A DNA stretch of 64,000 nucleotides from Xenophilus sp. AP218F (GTDB lineage Bacteria; Pseudomonadota; Gammaproteobacteria; Burkholderiales; Chromobacteriaceae). Below, piece after piece: positions 1-8,463 of this stretch (positions are counted from its first letter, which is position 1; each line of letters opens with the position of its first letter). Where the stretch lies: the NCBI GenBank assembly GCA_002213445.1, contig NJIE01000023.1, positions 124,001 to 188,000 on the forward strand, read 5' to 3'. Made by a program: the position numbers and the translations under genes. The notes below the pieces were generated by a model. The model did not search any database and was not told where the DNA came from. It saw nothing but the letters and a program-made list of their open reading frames with translations.

Positions 1-87
1 CTCAGGGCGATGCGCATAGACGTGAACGGCAAGGCCGAATGGCTCCTGCCGCCACAACCGACCATACGGAACAAGAATGCACATTAA
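1..87 (+). CDS. Possible C-terminal end of an upstream gene (partial)
   Basis: Frame 1 is open from the window edge and ends with TAA at 85-87, overlapping the rsmB start by 11 bases. The 28 visible residues end in KAEWLLPPQPTIRNKNAH, which reads like an ordinary protein tail. No family can be assigned from so little. An overlapping stop would fit translational coupling to rsmB, but the fragment could also be a chance open frame. Confidence 0.35.
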   Translation, partial: LRAMRIDVNGKAEWLLPPQPTIRNKNAH

Positions 88-1339
88 CCACAATCAACTG
101 AAACACATCGAAACCGTCATCAGCCAGATGATCCGCTTTGACAGCCCGGCCGACGCCGTGCTGTCCGCCTATTTCCGCGAGCACGCCAAACTGGGCAGCA
201 GCGACCGCCACGTCATCGCCGAAACCGCTTTCGGCTGCCTGCGCCGCCTGATCCAGCTGCGCGCCGTCATCGCGCCGGAAAAAGCCACCCCGCGCCGACT
301 GGCGCTGGTGACCCTGCTCAAGCTGCACAAGCTCAACGTCAAGGAGCTGAGCGACGTGACCAGCGCCGGCGAGCGCGACTGGCTGGCCAGCGTCAAGGGC
401 AAGCAGGCGGACGGCCTGGAAGCGGCCGCCGAGCTGCCGCAATGGGTGATCGACCGCCTGGGCGTACCCAGCCCGGAAGAGGCCATCGCCCTGGGCCAGG
501 GCCTGATGAACATGGCGCCGCTGGATTTGCGCGTCAACACGCTGAAGATGAAGCGCGACGAGCTGATCGACCGCCTGCGCGCCGACGGCATCGAATGCGA
601 CGCCACCCCGTACTCGCCGATCGGCATCCGCCTGAAAGCCAAGCCGGCGCTGTCGCGCCACGAGCTGTTCAAGGCCGGCGCCTTCGAGGTGCAGGACGAA
701 GGCAGCCAGCTTCTGGGCCTGATCACCGGCGCGCGCCGCGGCGAAATGGTGGTGGACTTCTGCGCCGGCGCCGGCGGCAAAACGCTGCTCCTGGGCGCGC
801 AGATGTCGTCCAGCGGCCGCCTGTACGCGTTTGACGTCTCCGAGAAGCGCCTGGCCAACTTCAAACCGCGCCAGGCCCGCTCCGGCCTGTCCAACGTGCA
901 TCCGCAGCTGCTGGCGCACGAGAACGACGCCAAGGTGAAGCGCCTGGCCGGCAAGGCCGACCGCGTGCTGGTGGACGCGCCCTGCTCCGGCCTCGGCACC
1001 CTGCGCCGCAACCCGGACCTGAAATTCCGCCAGAGCCCGGAGAGCGTGGCCGAGCTGAACGCCAAGCAAGCGTCCATTCTCGCCTCCGCCGCGCGGCTGG
1101 TGAAGGCCGGCGGCCGTCTGGTATACGCCACCTGCAGCCTGCTGCCGCAGGAAAACCAGGCCATCGTCGAAGCCTTCCTCGCCGAACGCCCGGACTTCCA
1201 GCTGGTGAAAATGGACGATGTGCTGGCCGAACAGAAAATCCCGCTGCAAACCGGCGATTTCCTGCAGCTGAAACCTCATCAGCATAATACCGACGGCTTC
1301 TTCGCCGCGGTGCTGGAAAAGAAAAAAAGCGGCGAGTAA
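77..1339 (+). CDS. rsmB: RsmB/NOP-family rRNA (cytosine-C5) methyltransferase
   Basis: A 420-residue SAM-dependent RNA m5C methyltransferase. Residues up to about 140 form a helical region resembling the NusB-like domain of RsmB. The catalytic domain follows, with the SAM loop DFCAGAGGKT, the DAPCSGLGTLRRNPDLK motif and the catalytic YATCSL motif. The family methylates cytosine in 16S rRNA; position 967 is the known RsmB target, but the exact site here is inferred. Length is close to E. coli RsmB (429). The ATG at 77 follows a weak GGA. A strong terminator lies about 60 bases after the stop. Confidence 0.85.
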   Translation: MHINHNQLKHIETVISQMIRFDSPADAVLSAYFREHAKLGSSDRHVIAETAFGCLRRLIQLRAVIAPEKATPRRLALVTLLKLHKLNVKELSDVTSAGERDWLASVKGKQADGLEAAAELPQWVIDRLGVPSPEEAIALGQGLMNMAPLDLRVNTLKMKRDELIDRLRADGIECDATPYSPIGIRLKAKPALSRHELFKAGAFEVQDEGSQLLGLITGARRGEMVVDFCAGAGGKTLLLGAQMSSSGRLYAFDVSEKRLANFKPRQARSGLSNVHPQLLAHENDAKVKRLAGKADRVLVDAPCSGLGTLRRNPDLKFRQSPESVAELNAKQASILASAARLVKAGGRLVYATCSLLPQENQAIVEAFLAERPDFQLVKMDDVLAEQKIPLQTGDFLQLKPHQHNTDGFFAAVLEKKKSGE

Positions 1340-1400
1340 CCGTCACTTGGGGCGAACGCCGCGGCCCTAGCGCCAGCGGCGGCCATTCGTAGTAGAATCG

Positions 1401-1437
1401 AAGGATTAGGCAAATTAGCGTTGTCTAATCCTTTTTT
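1401..1437 (+). terminator. Rho-independent terminator after rsmB
   Basis: AAGGATTAG (1401-1409) pairs perfectly with CTAATCCTT (1425-1433) and is followed by a run of T to 1437. A TTG at 1421 that could extend the next reading frame lies inside this hairpin, which argues against that start. Confidence 0.85.
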
Positions 1438-1477
1438 CAATCGACAACCGGCCGCCCGGCCCCGGAGCCCTTCCCCG

Positions 1478-2824
1478 ATGCAGGATTTCCTCACCGTCCG
1501 CTACCGACGGCAACGCCTCAACCGCCAATTGCGTTATCTGTATCTGGCGGCCGTGCAATGGCGTCGCCAGGTGCCGGTGTGGATCGCCGCCATCCTGATC
1601 GGCGTGGTGGCCTACGTGTTCGCCCAGGGCAGCCACCTGTCGCACGACCTGTTCAACCGCGTCTACGCCGTCTCGCCCTACTGGAGCCTGCTGATCACGC
1701 CGGCCGGCCTCGCGCTGGCCATCTGGATCATGCACCGCTACTTTCCGCACTCGGCCGGCGGCGGCATTCCGCAATCCATCGCCGCGCTGGAGCCCGGCAT
1801 GGAAAAGCTGCGCGAAACCTGTTTCACGCTGCGCGCGGCCTTCGGCAAGGTGCTCCTGACCCTGATCGGCATCAGCTCCGGCGCGACCTTCGGCTACGAA
1901 GGCCCCATCGTCCAGGTGGGCGCGGCCATCAAGTATTCGCTCAACCGCCGCGCGGCCCAGCGCCATGAGGGCACCGCCCGCAGCTTCATCCTGGCCGGCG
2001 CCGCCGCCAGCGTGGCCGCCGCCTTCAACGCCCCCTTGGCCGGCATCGTGTTCGCCATCGAGGAGATGGGCCGCATCTTCGACATGCGCGCCAGCTCCAC
2101 CATCCTGCTGTCGGTGATCGTCGCCGGCCTCACCACCTTCGCCATCAGCGGCAATTACAGCTACTTCGGCATCGTGCAGGTGACGATGGACAACAGCCAG
2201 GCCTGGCTCGCCATCCCGGCGTGCGGGGTGCTGGGCGGCCTGCTCGGCGGTCTCGCCTGCCGCATCCTGCTCAGGCTGTCCGACCGCCTGCCCGGCCCCT
2301 TGCAAGGCTGGCGCGCCCGGCGGCCCATCCTGTTCGCCGCCGGCTGCGGCCTGGTTCTGGCCGTCATCGGCATCCTCAGCGACGGCAGCACCTTCGGCAC
2401 CGGCTACTTCCGCGCCCGCGACATCATCGAAGGCCACGGCGCCAGCCTGCACGACTACGGCGTGCTCAAGCTGATCACCATGTTCGTCAGCCACATCAGC
2501 GCCGTGCCGGGCGGCATGTTCGCGCCCTCGCTGGCAGTGGGCGCGGGCTTCGGCCTCAACATGTCGCAGCTGCTGCCCTTCCTGCCGCAGGCGATGATCG
2601 TGCTCCTGGGCATGGTGGGCTTTTTCGCCGGCATGACCCGCGCGCCGATGACCGGCTTCGTCATCGTGATGGAGATGACCGACTCTTCGGCCATGATCAT
2701 TCCGCTGATGGCCACCGCGCTGATCGCCTCCAATATTTCCAAGCTGGTCACCCGCCGCTCGCTGTACGAGGGCCAGGTGCGGCTCTTCATGCGCAACTGG
2801 CAGGCCCGCCACGGCGCAAATTGA
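1478..2824 (+). CDS. ClC-family chloride channel/transporter
   Basis: A 448-residue inner-membrane ClC protein with about ten hydrophobic helices. The family ion-path motifs are visible: SAGGGIPQ, GYEGP (carrying the gating/proton glutamate) and GMFAPSLAVGAGFG. Bacterial ClCs usually exchange Cl- for H+, for example in acid resistance. No CBS domain follows the membrane part. The ATG at 1478 is preferred because the upstream TTG sits in the rsmB terminator. The arginine-rich N-terminus (RYRRQRLNRQLRYL) is cytoplasmic, as in this family. Confidence 0.88.
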   Translation: MQDFLTVRYRRQRLNRQLRYLYLAAVQWRRQVPVWIAAILIGVVAYVFAQGSHLSHDLFNRVYAVSPYWSLLITPAGLALAIWIMHRYFPHSAGGGIPQSIAALEPGMEKLRETCFTLRAAFGKVLLTLIGISSGATFGYEGPIVQVGAAIKYSLNRRAAQRHEGTARSFILAGAAASVAAAFNAPLAGIVFAIEEMGRIFDMRASSTILLSVIVAGLTTFAISGNYSYFGIVQVTMDNSQAWLAIPACGVLGGLLGGLACRILLRLSDRLPGPLQGWRARRPILFAAGCGLVLAVIGILSDGSTFGTGYFRARDIIEGHGASLHDYGVLKLITMFVSHISAVPGGMFAPSLAVGAGFGLNMSQLLPFLPQAMIVLLGMVGFFAGMTRAPMTGFVIVMEMTDSSAMIIPLMATALIASNISKLVTRRSLYEGQVRLFMRNWQARHGAN

Positions 2825-2916
2825 CCGCGGCCGGCCGCATCCGTAAAATACCCTATAGAAAAACTCAGGTATTGAACGGGCCGGCCCCGCCGCCAGCCAT
2901 CGCAAGGATCGCATCC

Positions 2917-3228
2917 ATGACCATTCAGCAAGACATCCAGCAAACCGTCGCCGACAACCCGGTTGTGCTGTTCATGAAGGGCTCCGCCCAGTTCCCGCAG
3001 TGCGGCTTTTCCTCGCGCGCGGTGCAGATTCTCAAGGCCTGCGGCCTGGAGAGCTTCCTCACCGTGGACGTGCTGCGCGACGCCGACATCCGCCAGGGCA
3101 TCAAGGACTTCTCCAACTGGCCGACCATCCCGCAGCTCTACGTCAAGGGCGAATTCATCGGCGGTTCGGACATCATGTACGAGATGTACCAGAACGGCGA
3201 ACTGCAGGCGCTGCTGAAGGATCTGTGA
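2917..3228 (+). CDS. grxD: Monothiol glutaredoxin, Grx4/GrxD type
   Basis: A 103-residue CGFS glutaredoxin with the active-site Cys at residue 29, followed by the glutathione-binding WPTIPQLYVKGEFIGGSDI segment. Grx4 proteins bind glutathione-ligated [2Fe-2S] clusters and hand them to Fe-S targets, often with BolA. The length is typical. The start ATG follows an AAGGATCG ribosome site. The gene is monocistronic, with its own terminator. Confidence 0.95.
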   Translation: MTIQQDIQQTVADNPVVLFMKGSAQFPQCGFSSRAVQILKACGLESFLTVDVLRDADIRQGIKDFSNWPTIPQLYVKGEFIGGSDIMYEMYQNGELQALLKDL

Positions 3229-3251
3229 TCGCGCCTTCCGCCCGAAAAACG

Positions 3252-3272
3252 CCCGGCTCCGGCCGGGTTTTT
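3252..3272 (+). terminator. Terminator after grxD
   Basis: CCCGGC (3252-3257) and GCCGGG (3262-3267) form a GC-rich stem followed directly by five T. Confidence 0.8.
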
Positions 3273-3374
3273 CGCGCCCGCCGCCCCCATCCGGACAAAG
3301 ATTTGATCCTGTACAGGATTTCCCGGTGGATTTCCACTGGCAAAACGCGCTAGAATACGCACCCATACCGAAAC

Positions 3375-3393
3375 GGCAGCCCGCATGGCTGCC
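3375..3393 (+). promoter_or_regulatory. Hairpin in the upp leader
   Basis: GGCAGCC and GGCTGCC form a 7-bp perfect inverted repeat about 90 bases before the upp start, just downstream of a TAGAAT -10-like hexamer at 3351-3356. It would lie in the 5' untranslated RNA. No T-tract follows, so it is not a simple terminator. Any attenuation role is speculative. Confidence 0.35.
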
Positions 3394-3480
3394 GCTGTCA
3401 TATGTATTTCCCGAAGCTGTTTTCCGCTGGGCCCCGCGCCCCGTCGGCAAACAGCTTTTTGCCAAGGTATGGAGCCCAAA

Positions 3481-4113
3481 ATGCAGATCAATATCGTCAA
3501 CCATCCCCTGGTTCAGCACAAACTCGGCCTGTTGCGCGAAGCCGATACCAGCACCATGAAGTTCCGCCAGCTGACTCAAGAGCTGGCGCGCCTCCTGGCT
3601 TACGAAGCCACCCGCGATTTCGAGCTGGAAAGCGTCACCATCGACGGCTGGTGCGGCAAGATCGACGTCAAGCAGATCAAGGGCAAGAAAGTCACCGTGG
3701 TCCCCATCCTGCGCGCCGGCATCGGCATGCTGGACGGCGTGCTCGACCTGGTGCCCTCCGCCAAGATCAGCGTGGTGGGCCTCGCCCGCAACGAAGAAAC
3801 CCTGGAACCGGTTTCCTACTTCGAAAAATTCGTCGGCAACCTGGACGAGCGCATCGCCATCATCATCGACCCGATGCTGGCCACCGGCGGCTCGCTGGTC
3901 GCCACCATCGACCTGCTCAAGCGCAACGGCTGCAAGCAGATCAAGGCCGTGGTCATGGTCGCCGCGCCGGAAGGCGTGAAGATCGTCAACGACGCGCACC
4001 CGGACGTGCAGATCTACGCCGCCTCGCTCGACAGCCATCTGAACGAGCAAGGCTACATCATTCCGGGCCTCGGCGACGCCGGCGACAAGATTTTCGGCAC
4101 CAAGCACGCCTGA
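3481..4113 (+). CDS. upp: Uracil phosphoribosyltransferase
   Basis: A 210-residue enzyme converting uracil and PRPP to UMP (pyrimidine salvage, cytoplasm). The N-terminus [20 protein letters not shown] aligns by eye with the start of E. coli Upp, which fixes the ATG at 3481 over an upstream in-frame one. The PRPP loop [11 protein letters not shown] and the C-terminal uracil-binding region [13 protein letters not shown] are present. A uracil permease gene lies 1.3 kb downstream; two unrelated-looking genes and a terminator separate them, so co-transcription is unlikely. Confidence 0.97.
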   Translation: MQINIVNHPLVQHKLGLLREADTSTMKFRQLTQELARLLAYEATRDFELESVTIDGWCGKIDVKQIKGKKVTVVPILRAGIGMLDGVLDLVPSAKISVVGLARNEETLEPVSYFEKFVGNLDERIAIIIDPMLATGGSLVATIDLLKRNGCKQIKAVVMVAAPEGVKIVNDAHPDVQIYAASLDSHLNEQGYIIPGLGDAGDKIFGTKHA

Positions 4114-4132
4114 TCCCGCATGAAACCCGCCA

Positions 4133-4168
4133 ACGCCGCCAATTGCCCCGCAATCGGCGGCGTTTTTG
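4133..4168 (+). terminator. Terminator after upp
   Basis: ACGCCGCC (4133-4140) pairs with GGCGGCGT (4157-4164), followed by a T run. The next gene starts only 17 bases later, so it probably has its own promoter or depends on read-through. Confidence 0.75.
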
Positions 4169-4185
4169 CAAACCCAGGAGCCGCC

Positions 4186-4677
4186 ATGCCGATACGCCGC
4201 GCCACGCAGGACGATCTGGACGCCGTCTGCGCCCTCGCCGCAGAAATCAACCGCCAGCACCATCAGGCGTTGCCGCAGGTGTTTTCCGCCGCCGGCGACG
4301 CCGAGCCCGAACGCGCTTTCTGGGCCGCCAGGCTGGCCGACAAGGACGGCGCGGTGCTGCTGGCGACAGACGGCATGCGCGCGCTGGGTTTCGCCGCAGT
4401 GCAGCTGCAGACGCCCAATCTGCCTTTCCTCGACCCGCGCCCGATAGGCAAGCTCAACACGCTGGCGGTGACGGCCGACAGCCAGGGACAAGGCGTGGGC
4501 AGCGCGCTGCTGGACGCGGCGGAGAGCTGGCTGCGCCAGAGCGGTGCGGCAGAAATGCGGCTGGAAGTGATGGCCTTCAACCAGCGCGCGCAAGACTTCT
4601 ACGCCCGGCGCGGGCTGACGCCGTTTTCCAGCATCATGGCCAAGCCTTTGGCCGCGCAGACCGGAGAAGCCTCATGA
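4186..4677 (+). CDS. GNAT-family N-acetyltransferase
   Basis: A 163-residue GNAT protein. Motif A is recognisable as NTLAVTADSQGQGVGSALLDAAESWL (split here by the acetyl-CoA loop QGQGVGSA), followed by EMRLEVMAFNQRAQDFYARRGL. The substrate is unknown. The ATG at 4186 has CAGGAG 5 bases upstream. An in-frame ATG at 4120 would run through the upp terminator and is rejected. The stop overlaps the next start (ATGA), so the two genes are probably translationally coupled. Confidence 0.85.
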   Translation: MPIRRATQDDLDAVCALAAEINRQHHQALPQVFSAAGDAEPERAFWAARLADKDGAVLLATDGMRALGFAAVQLQTPNLPFLDPRPIGKLNTLAVTADSQGQGVGSALLDAAESWLRQSGAAEMRLEVMAFNQRAQDFYARRGLTPFSSIMAKPLAAQTGEAS

Positions 4678-5315
4678 TCGAACGCTACGCGCAAATGGAC
4701 GCCGACTTCCTCGCCCGCTTTCCGGCCGGCTTCCAGGACCCGGCCTGGCTGGCGCTGGCGCGCAAGCACGCAAGCCACGCCCGCGCCGTGGCGCTGTGCC
4801 AGCGCGAGCTGACCCGCGACAAGCTGGACGCGGCGCTGGCGAGCGGCAAGCTGGCCGACACCGCCCAGGCCTGCCGCCAGATCATCTCGCTGGCCACCAC
4901 GGTCAGCACCTTCGAGAAGATCGCCTTCCGCAACTACCTGGACTTTCGCGATCTGAACCTGCCTTTCGTCGCAGCCTTGCGCGGCGCGCTGCACGACTTC
5001 GGCCCGGACAGTTTCGCCGCCTACGTCGATGCGCTGTCGCTGGCGCGCAACGATCTGAAAGCCAATGCGGCCAAATGGCCGATCGCCAGCTGCTTCCTGG
5101 CCTGCTTCGACCCGCAGCGCCACGTCTGCGTCAAGCCGACCACCATCAAGAAAGTGGCGGCGCGACTGGGCGTGGAGCTGCATTACCAATCCAGACCCGG
5201 CTACGCCTGCTATCGGGCGGTGCAGGACATGGTGCTGGATTTCCGCCGCCACAGCGGCGTGGCCGCCGACGTGGACAACACGCTGGCGCAAGCGGTGATG
5301 TATTGCACGGTATAA
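4674..5315 (+). CDS. Conserved protein of unknown function
   Basis: A 213-residue soluble protein, not recognised. It is rich in Ala and Leu, with no signal peptide or membrane helix. Cysteines occur in AQACRQI, ASCFLACFDPQRHVCVKPTT and YACYRAV, without a clear metal-site pattern. The phrase KPTTIKKVAARLGVELHY resembles a short winged segment. It overlaps the preceding acetyltransferase by four bases, so the two may act together. The downstream permease begins 63 bases after its stop. Confidence 0.6.
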   Translation: MIERYAQMDADFLARFPAGFQDPAWLALARKHASHARAVALCQRELTRDKLDAALASGKLADTAQACRQIISLATTVSTFEKIAFRNYLDFRDLNLPFVAALRGALHDFGPDSFAAYVDALSLARNDLKANAAKWPIASCFLACFDPQRHVCVKPTTIKKVAARLGVELHYQSRPGYACYRAVQDMVLDFRRHSGVAADVDNTLAQAVMYCTV

Positions 5316-5378
5316 GCCCGCTACGGGGAAATGAGGAGAACAAGCATTGAACAAGAGATCAACGACAAGGAAACAACC

Positions 5379-6623
5379 ATGATGCAACAACTGAAGCTGG
5401 CCGTGTCCGGCGCCCAGATCCTGTTCGTCGCCTTCGGCGCGCTGGTGCTGGTGCCGCTGCTCACCGGCCTGAATCCGGCGATGGCCCTGCTCGGCGCCGG
5501 CGTCGGCACCCTGCTGTTCCAGGCCTGCACCGGCCGCCAGGTGCCGATCTTCCTCGGCTCTTCTTTCGCCTTCATCGGCCCCATCATCTACTCCATGCAC
5601 ACCTGGGGGCCGGGCGCGACCATGTTCGGCCTGTTCGCCGCCGGCTTCATGTACTTCGTGTTCGCCGCCATCGTGCGCTGGCGCGGCATGGCGCTGGTCA
5701 ACAAGCTGCTGCCGCCGGTGGTGATCGGCCCGGTGATCATGATCATCGGCCTGTCGGTGGCCACCGCCGCGTCCGGCATGGCCATGGGCCAGGCCGGCGG
5801 CAAGCAGGTGCTGCCTTATGAAACCTCGCTGATCCTGGCCGCCATCTCGCTGGCCACCACCATCATCGTTTCCATCTACGCCCGCGGCATGTTCAAGCTG
5901 GTGCCGATTCTGGCCGGCGTCACCGTCGGCTACATCGCCGCCGCCTTCCTGGGCGCGGTGGACTTCGCCCGGCTTGCCGCCGCGCCGTGGTTCGCCATGC
6001 CCGCCTTCCACAGCCCGGAAGTCAACTGGGCGGCGGCCGCCTTCATGCTGCCGGTGGCCATCGCCCCGGCCATCGAGCACATCGGCGGCGTGATGGCCAT
6101 CGGCGGCGTCACCGGCAAGGATTACACCAAGACGCCGGGCCTGCACCGCACGCTGGCCGGCGACGGCCTGGGCGTGTGCGTGGCCGGCCTGATCGGCGGC
6201 CCGCCGGTGACGACCTACGCCGAAGTGACCGGCGCGGTGATGATCACCCGCAACTTCAACCCGACGACCATGACCTGGGCGGCCATCTTCGCCATCTGCA
6301 TGGCCTTCTTCGGCAAGTTCAACGCGCTGTTGCAATCCATCCCGATGCCGGTGATGGGCGGCATCATGGTGCTGCTGTTCGGCACCATCGCGTCTATCGG
6401 TCTGAAGACGCTGATCGAAGCCAAGGTGGACCTGATGGAGCCGCGCAATCTGGTGATCATTTCGGTGGTGCTGACCGCCGGCATCGGCGGCCTGACGCTG
6501 AAGCTGGGCGACTTCGCCCTGGCCGGCGTCGGCCTGTGCTCGGTGCTGGCCATCGCCCTCAACCTGATCCTGCCGCGCAACGCCGCCAGCCACGACGGCA
6601 TCGTGGAAGGGCAAGACCTGTAA
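5379..6623 (+). CDS. uraA: NCS2-family uracil/xanthine permease
   Basis: A 414-residue inner-membrane transporter with 12-14 hydrophobic segments. It opens LAVSGAQILFVAFGALVLVPLLTGLNP, the NCS2 N-terminal signature. The helix-8 glutamate region IAPAIEHIGGVMAIGG and the signature GGPPVTTYAEVTGAVMITRNFNP are present; the usual Asn of the TTYAEN motif is Val here. UraA-type proteins import uracil with H+. Nearby upp supports uracil, but xanthine specificity cannot be excluded. The ATG at 5379 with AAGG upstream is preferred to the in-frame ATG at 5331. Confidence 0.82.
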   Translation: MMQQLKLAVSGAQILFVAFGALVLVPLLTGLNPAMALLGAGVGTLLFQACTGRQVPIFLGSSFAFIGPIIYSMHTWGPGATMFGLFAAGFMYFVFAAIVRWRGMALVNKLLPPVVIGPVIMIIGLSVATAASGMAMGQAGGKQVLPYETSLILAAISLATTIIVSIYARGMFKLVPILAGVTVGYIAAAFLGAVDFARLAAAPWFAMPAFHSPEVNWAAAAFMLPVAIAPAIEHIGGVMAIGGVTGKDYTKTPGLHRTLAGDGLGVCVAGLIGGPPVTTYAEVTGAVMITRNFNPTTMTWAAIFAICMAFFGKFNALLQSIPMPVMGGIMVLLFGTIASIGLKTLIEAKVDLMEPRNLVIISVVLTAGIGGLTLKLGDFALAGVGLCSVLAIALNLILPRNAASHDGIVEGQDL

Positions 6624-6666
6624 GGCGCCCGCCCCCGGGCGCGGCTTGCCGCCGGCCCGGGGGCGT

Positions 6667-7566
6667 TCACAACGCCAGCGCGCCTTCCGCCGCGGCCCGT
6701 TCCAGCCGCTGCGTGAACCATTGCAAGGCCCGCCCGGGCTGCGCCTGCCGCCAGGCGAAACACATCGGCGGCTCGTTGTCGCTTTCCTCCTCGCGCTTGA
6801 CCACCAGCTCGCCGCTGTCCAAATGGGCCTGCACCATGCCGCGCGGCAGATGGCCGCTGCCCAGCCCGGCCAGAATCAGCTGCAGCTTGGCCTCGCTGCT
6901 ATGCACTGTCAGCACGTCCTGCCCTTCCAGCAAACCGCCGGTGCGCGCCGGCAAACGGCGCGAGGTGTCGCCCACCGCCACGCCGCGATGCTGGCGGATC
7001 ACGTGCGGCGGCAGCGGTTCCGCCTCCCGCGCCAGCGGGTGCTCGCGCGCCACCACCAGCACGAAGTCGTACGCGCCGATGTCGCGGATGAAGTAATCGC
7101 CGGGCGGCGGCTGGTTGGGCGCGCCGATGACCAGATCGGCCCTGTCGTCGTACAGCGCGTCCCAAATGCCGCCAAAACTCTCGTAGCTGAAGCTCAGTCG
7201 GGTGGCGGATCGCAGCTCGTCGAACTCGGCGATCAGGGGCAGCAGCCGCCTGAAGTCGATCAGATCGCCCACCACGATGCGCAGCCGCTCTTCCCAGCCC
7301 TGCGCCTGTTTGCTGACCCGCAGCTCCAGCTGGCGCGCCGCGTCCAGCAGATGCCGGCCGTCGCGCAGCAGCCTTTCGCCGGCCGGGGTCAGCCTGGCCC
7401 TGTGGCCGCTGCGGTCGTAAATCGCCACCCCCAGCCCCTGCTCCAGCTTCTGAATGGTGTAAGTCAGCGCCGAGGGCACTTTGTACAAAGCCTCCGCCGC
7501 CGCGGCGAAACTGCCTTGCCGGTCGATGGCGTCCAGCACCTGCAAGGCTTCCAACGTCAGCTTCAT
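6667..7566 (-). CDS. LysR-family transcriptional regulator
   Basis: A 299-residue LysR protein. The N-terminal winged helix is MKLTLEALQVLDAIDRQGSFAAAAEALYKVPSALTYTIQKLEQ (recognition helix within VPSALTYTIQKLE), followed by a periplasmic-binding-like effector domain. The start at 7566 has GGAG upstream; an in-frame ATG five codons earlier lacks a site. It is divergent from the small exported peptide gene at 7745, so that gene or the downstream region is its likeliest target. The ligand is unknown. Confidence 0.88.
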   Translation of the reverse strand: MKLTLEALQVLDAIDRQGSFAAAAEALYKVPSALTYTIQKLEQGLGVAIYDRSGHRARLTPAGERLLRDGRHLLDAARQLELRVSKQAQGWEERLRIVVGDLIDFRRLLPLIAEFDELRSATRLSFSYESFGGIWDALYDDRADLVIGAPNQPPPGDYFIRDIGAYDFVLVVAREHPLAREAEPLPPHVIRQHRGVAVGDTSRRLPARTGGLLEGQDVLTVHSSEAKLQLILAGLGSGHLPRGMVQAHLDSGELVVKREEESDNEPPMCFAWRQAQPGRALQWFTQRLERAAAEGALAL

Positions 7567-7581
7567 GCCCGCTCCATTCAA

Positions 7582-7596
7582 AATTTTTGAAAAATT
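7582..7596. promoter_or_regulatory. Palindrome upstream of the lysR gene
   Basis: AATTTTT-G-AAAAATT is a perfect 15-base palindrome lying 16 bases before the LysR start codon. It is a candidate autoregulatory site, inferred only from position and symmetry. Confidence 0.35.
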
Positions 7597-7692
7597 CTCT
7601 CAAATCTTTCCGATTTTATCGCCGAAGCGTCCGCAATAGAATCACTTCCATCGCAAGGCAGTCAGTTCACCCGAGCTGGTTATCAATAATTT

Positions 7693-7704
7693 TGATGTAC
7701 ATCA
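7693..7704. promoter_or_regulatory. Palindrome TGATGTACATCA upstream of the small peptide gene
   Basis: A perfect 12-base palindrome 41 bases upstream of the small exported peptide start, in the lysR divergent region. It is a possible operator; no regulator can be assigned from sequence. Confidence 0.35.
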
Positions 7705-7744
7705 TTCAGCAGCTGCCGGCAAACACAGCAAAAAGGAAACCACC

Positions 7745-7891
7745 ATGTTGAAGCAAACCACTCTTGCCACCCTGTCCCTGATCCTGCTGTCCGGCGCCGC
7801 CATGGCAGGCAGCACCGGCTACGACAAAATGCGCGACCAGGCTCAGCAGCAACAGCAGCAAGCCCCGGCCAGCACCCAAGCCGTGAAGTAA
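7745..7891 (+). CDS. Small exported Gln-rich peptide (48 residues)
   Basis: A 48-residue ORF with a clear Sec signal peptide (MLKQTTLATLSLILLSGAAMA) and a predicted cut before GSTGYDK. The mature part is about 27 residues and contains DQAQQQQQQ. AAAAGGAAAC gives a good ribosome site, and a 16-bp perfect hairpin terminator follows the stop, so this looks like a true expressed unit. No family recognised. It faces the LysR regulator. Confidence 0.65.
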   Translation: MLKQTTLATLSLILLSGAAMAGSTGYDKMRDQAQQQQQQAPASTQAVK

Positions 7892-7912
7892 ATCCCGGCT
7901 TCGTTGGCAAAC

Positions 7913-7947
7913 AAAACGGCGTCGCCCGCACCGGGCGACGCCGTTTT
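7913..7947. terminator. Bidirectional terminator with 16-bp perfect stem
   Basis: AAAACGGCGTCGCCCG (7913-7928) and its exact reverse complement (7932-7947) with a 3-base loop. A and T runs at both ends allow it to serve the small peptide gene on the plus strand and the acetyltransferase operon on the minus strand. Confidence 0.9.
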
Positions 7948-7962
7948 GGCGCGAGCGGCGAC

Positions 7963-8463
7963 TCAAGCCGCCAGCCGCGCCATCAAGCACACATCATGAT
8001 AAGCGCCGTCGCGCAAGGCATAGGCGCGCAATCTCGCCTCCTCGGCGAAGCCGAATTTGCGGTACAGGGCGATGGCGGCCGCGTTGTCGGCGAACACCGT
8101 CAACTCGATGCGCCGCAGGCCCAGCCAATCGTCGGCCAGCTCCATCAACACCGCCATCAGCGCGCTGCCGACGCCCCGGCTCCGGCAGCCCGCCCGCACC
8201 GTGATGCCCAGGCCCGCGGCGTGGCCCAGCCGCGCTTCGCCCAAACGCCACAATCCGCCGCGACCGATCAGCCGCCCGGCCTCATCCTCGCACACCAGCT
8301 GCCAGCGGCCTTCGGCCAGCAGCCGCGCCATATTGCTCTCCCAGTGACGCAGCGAGGGGCAAGGCAGTTGCAGGGTATTGGCGTAGGCCCCCGCCTCGGC
8401 CATGATCTCGCGCAAGGCCGCGGCGTCGCACGGCTCGGCGTGGCGTATCCTCGGCTGGCTCAT
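7963..8463 (-). CDS. GNAT acetyltransferase, YhhY-like (third of a tandem trio)
   Basis: A 166-residue acetyltransferase. It shares the trio's pattern: an N-terminal RHAEPCDAAALREIMAE motif, TLQLPCPSLRHWE, the acetyl-CoA loop GCRSRGVGSALMAVLMELADDWLGLRRIELTVFADNAAAIALYRKFGF and the end AYHDVCLMARL. This resembles E. coli YhhY/AaaT, which acetylates some amino acids. The start overlaps the stop of the previous gene by four bases (ATGA). The substrate is unknown. Confidence 0.85.
   Translation of the reverse strand: MSQPRIRHAEPCDAAALREIMAEAGAYANTLQLPCPSLRHWESNMARLLAEGRWQLVCEDEAGRLIGRGGLWRLGEARLGHAAGLGITVRAGCRSRGVGSALMAVLMELADDWLGLRRIELTVFADNAAAIALYRKFGFAEEARLRAYALRDGAYHDVCLMARLAA

Noticed and set aside
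1421-1477. TTG start extending the ClC protein by 19 residues
   Set aside because: The codon lies inside the rsmB terminator hairpin.
2847-2873. AATACC...GGTATT inverted repeat upstream of grxD as a third CsoR site
   Set aside because: The half-sites are about 15 bases apart rather than 5, so it does not fit the operator geometry.
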